A DNA stretch of 64,000 nucleotides, from NCBI RefSeq assembly GCF_000716715.1, contig NZ_JNYJ01000021.1:186001-250000 (forward strand). The letters are read 5' to 3'. Positions 63,471 to 64,000 of this stretch are shown here, piece after piece. The position numbers were made by a program, and so were the translations under genes. The DNA is from Dactylosporangium aurantiacum. GTDB taxonomy: Bacteria > Actinomycetota > Actinomycetes > Mycobacteriales > Micromonosporaceae. The first letter of the stretch is position 1. The number at the start of each line of letters is the position of its first letter. The notes under the pieces are model-generated. The model was not told the DNA's origin and did no database searches. It saw only the letters and a list, made by a program, of their open reading frames with translations.

Positions 63471-63866
63471 ATGTATGAAGACGTGTTCATCACGGAGGTC
63501 CGCGAGAAGACCGGTCTTGCCACCGCGGAGGAGACCCGGCGTGCCCTGCGGGGCGTCCTGCACGCCCTGGCCAACCGCCTGCCGGACGGCTGGGTGCACC
63601 ACCTGGCCGCGGAGCTGCCACCGACGCTCGCCGAACCCCTGTGGTCCTACCAGCACCTGTACGACCAGGAGGTCCACCTGGACTTCCTCGCCGACGTCGC
63701 GGCCCGGGCGGCGGTGCCACCGGCCCTCGCCGAGCGCCTGGCCCGGGCCGTCTTCGCGGCGGTCGCGAGCGCCTGCGACCCGGCCCTGCTGCGCCGCGTG
63801 TACGCGCCGCTCACCAGCGACATCCTGGCGCTGACCGAGTCGGACCGGTCCCTGCTGCCGGTCTAG
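63471..63866 (+). CDS. DUF2267-family protein
   Basis: A 131-residue helical protein with the DUF2267 pattern: EVREKTGLATAEETRRALRG, VLHALANRLPDGWVHHLAAE and LPPTLAEPLW. Function unknown; often found with stress or Hsp20 genes. ATG 63471 or a GTG four codons later; no strong ribosome-binding site. Divergent from the hsp20 gene. Confidence 0.88.
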   Translation: MYEDVFITEVREKTGLATAEETRRALRGVLHALANRLPDGWVHHLAAELPPTLAEPLWSYQHLYDQEVHLDFLADVAARAAVPPALAERLARAVFAAVASACDPALLRRVYAPLTSDILALTESDRSLLPV

Positions 63867-63873
63867 CGCGGAA

Positions 63874-63906
63874 GGGACCCCGCTCGCACCGCGGACGGGG
63901 TCCCTC
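63874..63906. terminator. Terminator hairpin after the DUF2267 gene
   Basis: Perfect 10-bp arms AGGGACCCCG and CGGGGTCCCT with a 13-nt loop, 7 nt after the stop of the DUF2267 gene. It probably also ends the convergent gene on the right. Confidence 0.8.
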
Positions 63907-63910
63907 CCGT

Positions 63911-64000
63911 CACGACCGCGACACGGGCACCCGCACGGACCCGGGCGCGAACCTCGGGTGGAAGGCCACCGCCGGCGGCGTCCACAGCAGCAACAGCAGC
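63911..64000 (-). CDS. Possible 3' end of a minus-strand gene
   Basis: A minus-strand frame open from the window end and closed by TGA at 63911 could be the C-terminal 29 codons of a gene lying mostly outside the window. The shared terminator beside it fits a convergent pair. There is not enough sequence for any assignment. Confidence 0.3.

Overview
This is a 64 kb window of very GC-rich chromosomal DNA. It has short intergenic gaps, many GTG and some TTG starts, and long antisense open frames, all typical of a filamentous actinomycete. The families present (urate operon with a CitE-like DUF6986 protein, Mak_N_cap protein, CbpM/DnaJ, GlcDEF, DUF2267) would fit Micromonosporaceae or a relative, but that placement is inference. 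I saw no tRNA, rRNA, CRISPR, IS element or prophage.

Region 1 (1-9740, minus) is a tightly coupled purine-catabolic operon. In transcription order it encodes UraD, UraH, urate oxidase, the FAD and 2Fe-2S subunits of xanthine dehydrogenase, an 8-oxoguanine-deaminase-type amidohydrolase, the molybdopterin subunit, a CitE-fold DUF6986-type protein, allantoinase and allantoicase (cut by the window start). Most junctions overlap. A perfect inverted repeat lies just upstream of the first gene. Together the genes take xanthine/urate to ureidoglycolate.

Region 2 (9.9-36 kb) is mixed. It holds an AAA+ ATPase, an MFS pump with a divergent MarR regulator and a palindrome-rich operator, and an OmpR-type two-component system with a secreted DDHG-repeat protein. 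It also holds a LysR regulator, a CTP-synthase-like amidotransferase, several hydrolases and acetyltransferases, a secreted vWA/Calx-beta protein opposite a cytoplasmic vWA protein, and a NarL-type two-component pair.

Region 3 (36-48 kb) has a double-GNAT protein, a gluconate kinase and permease pair, a polytopic membrane protein, and a TPP-dependent pyruvate oxidase. It also has a frameshifted SDR gene and an FKBP isomerase gene whose 5' part is out of frame.

Region 4 (48-61 kb) links carbon and nitrogen salvage. Malate synthase and glycolate oxidase GlcDEF would consume C2 acids, including glyoxylate from ureidoglycolate. A GntR regulator then precedes an operon of allophanate hydrolase, two tandem biuret-hydrolase-type isochorismatase-fold enzymes, an NCS2 permease and an AtzH/HpxZ-like protein. 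Regions 1 and 4 read together as a ureide/biuret nitrogen-scavenging set with a glyoxylate outlet. The last part (60.8-64 kb) is a stress group: HdeD-like membrane protein, CbpM, CbpA-type DnaJ, Hsp20 and DUF2267.

A recurring feature is short tandem repeats of different period: intergenic 14, 14, 24, 48 and about 52 bp, and in-frame 18 and 24 bp. There are also strong GC-rich hairpins, two of which (36064 and 41175) have identical 10-bp stems.
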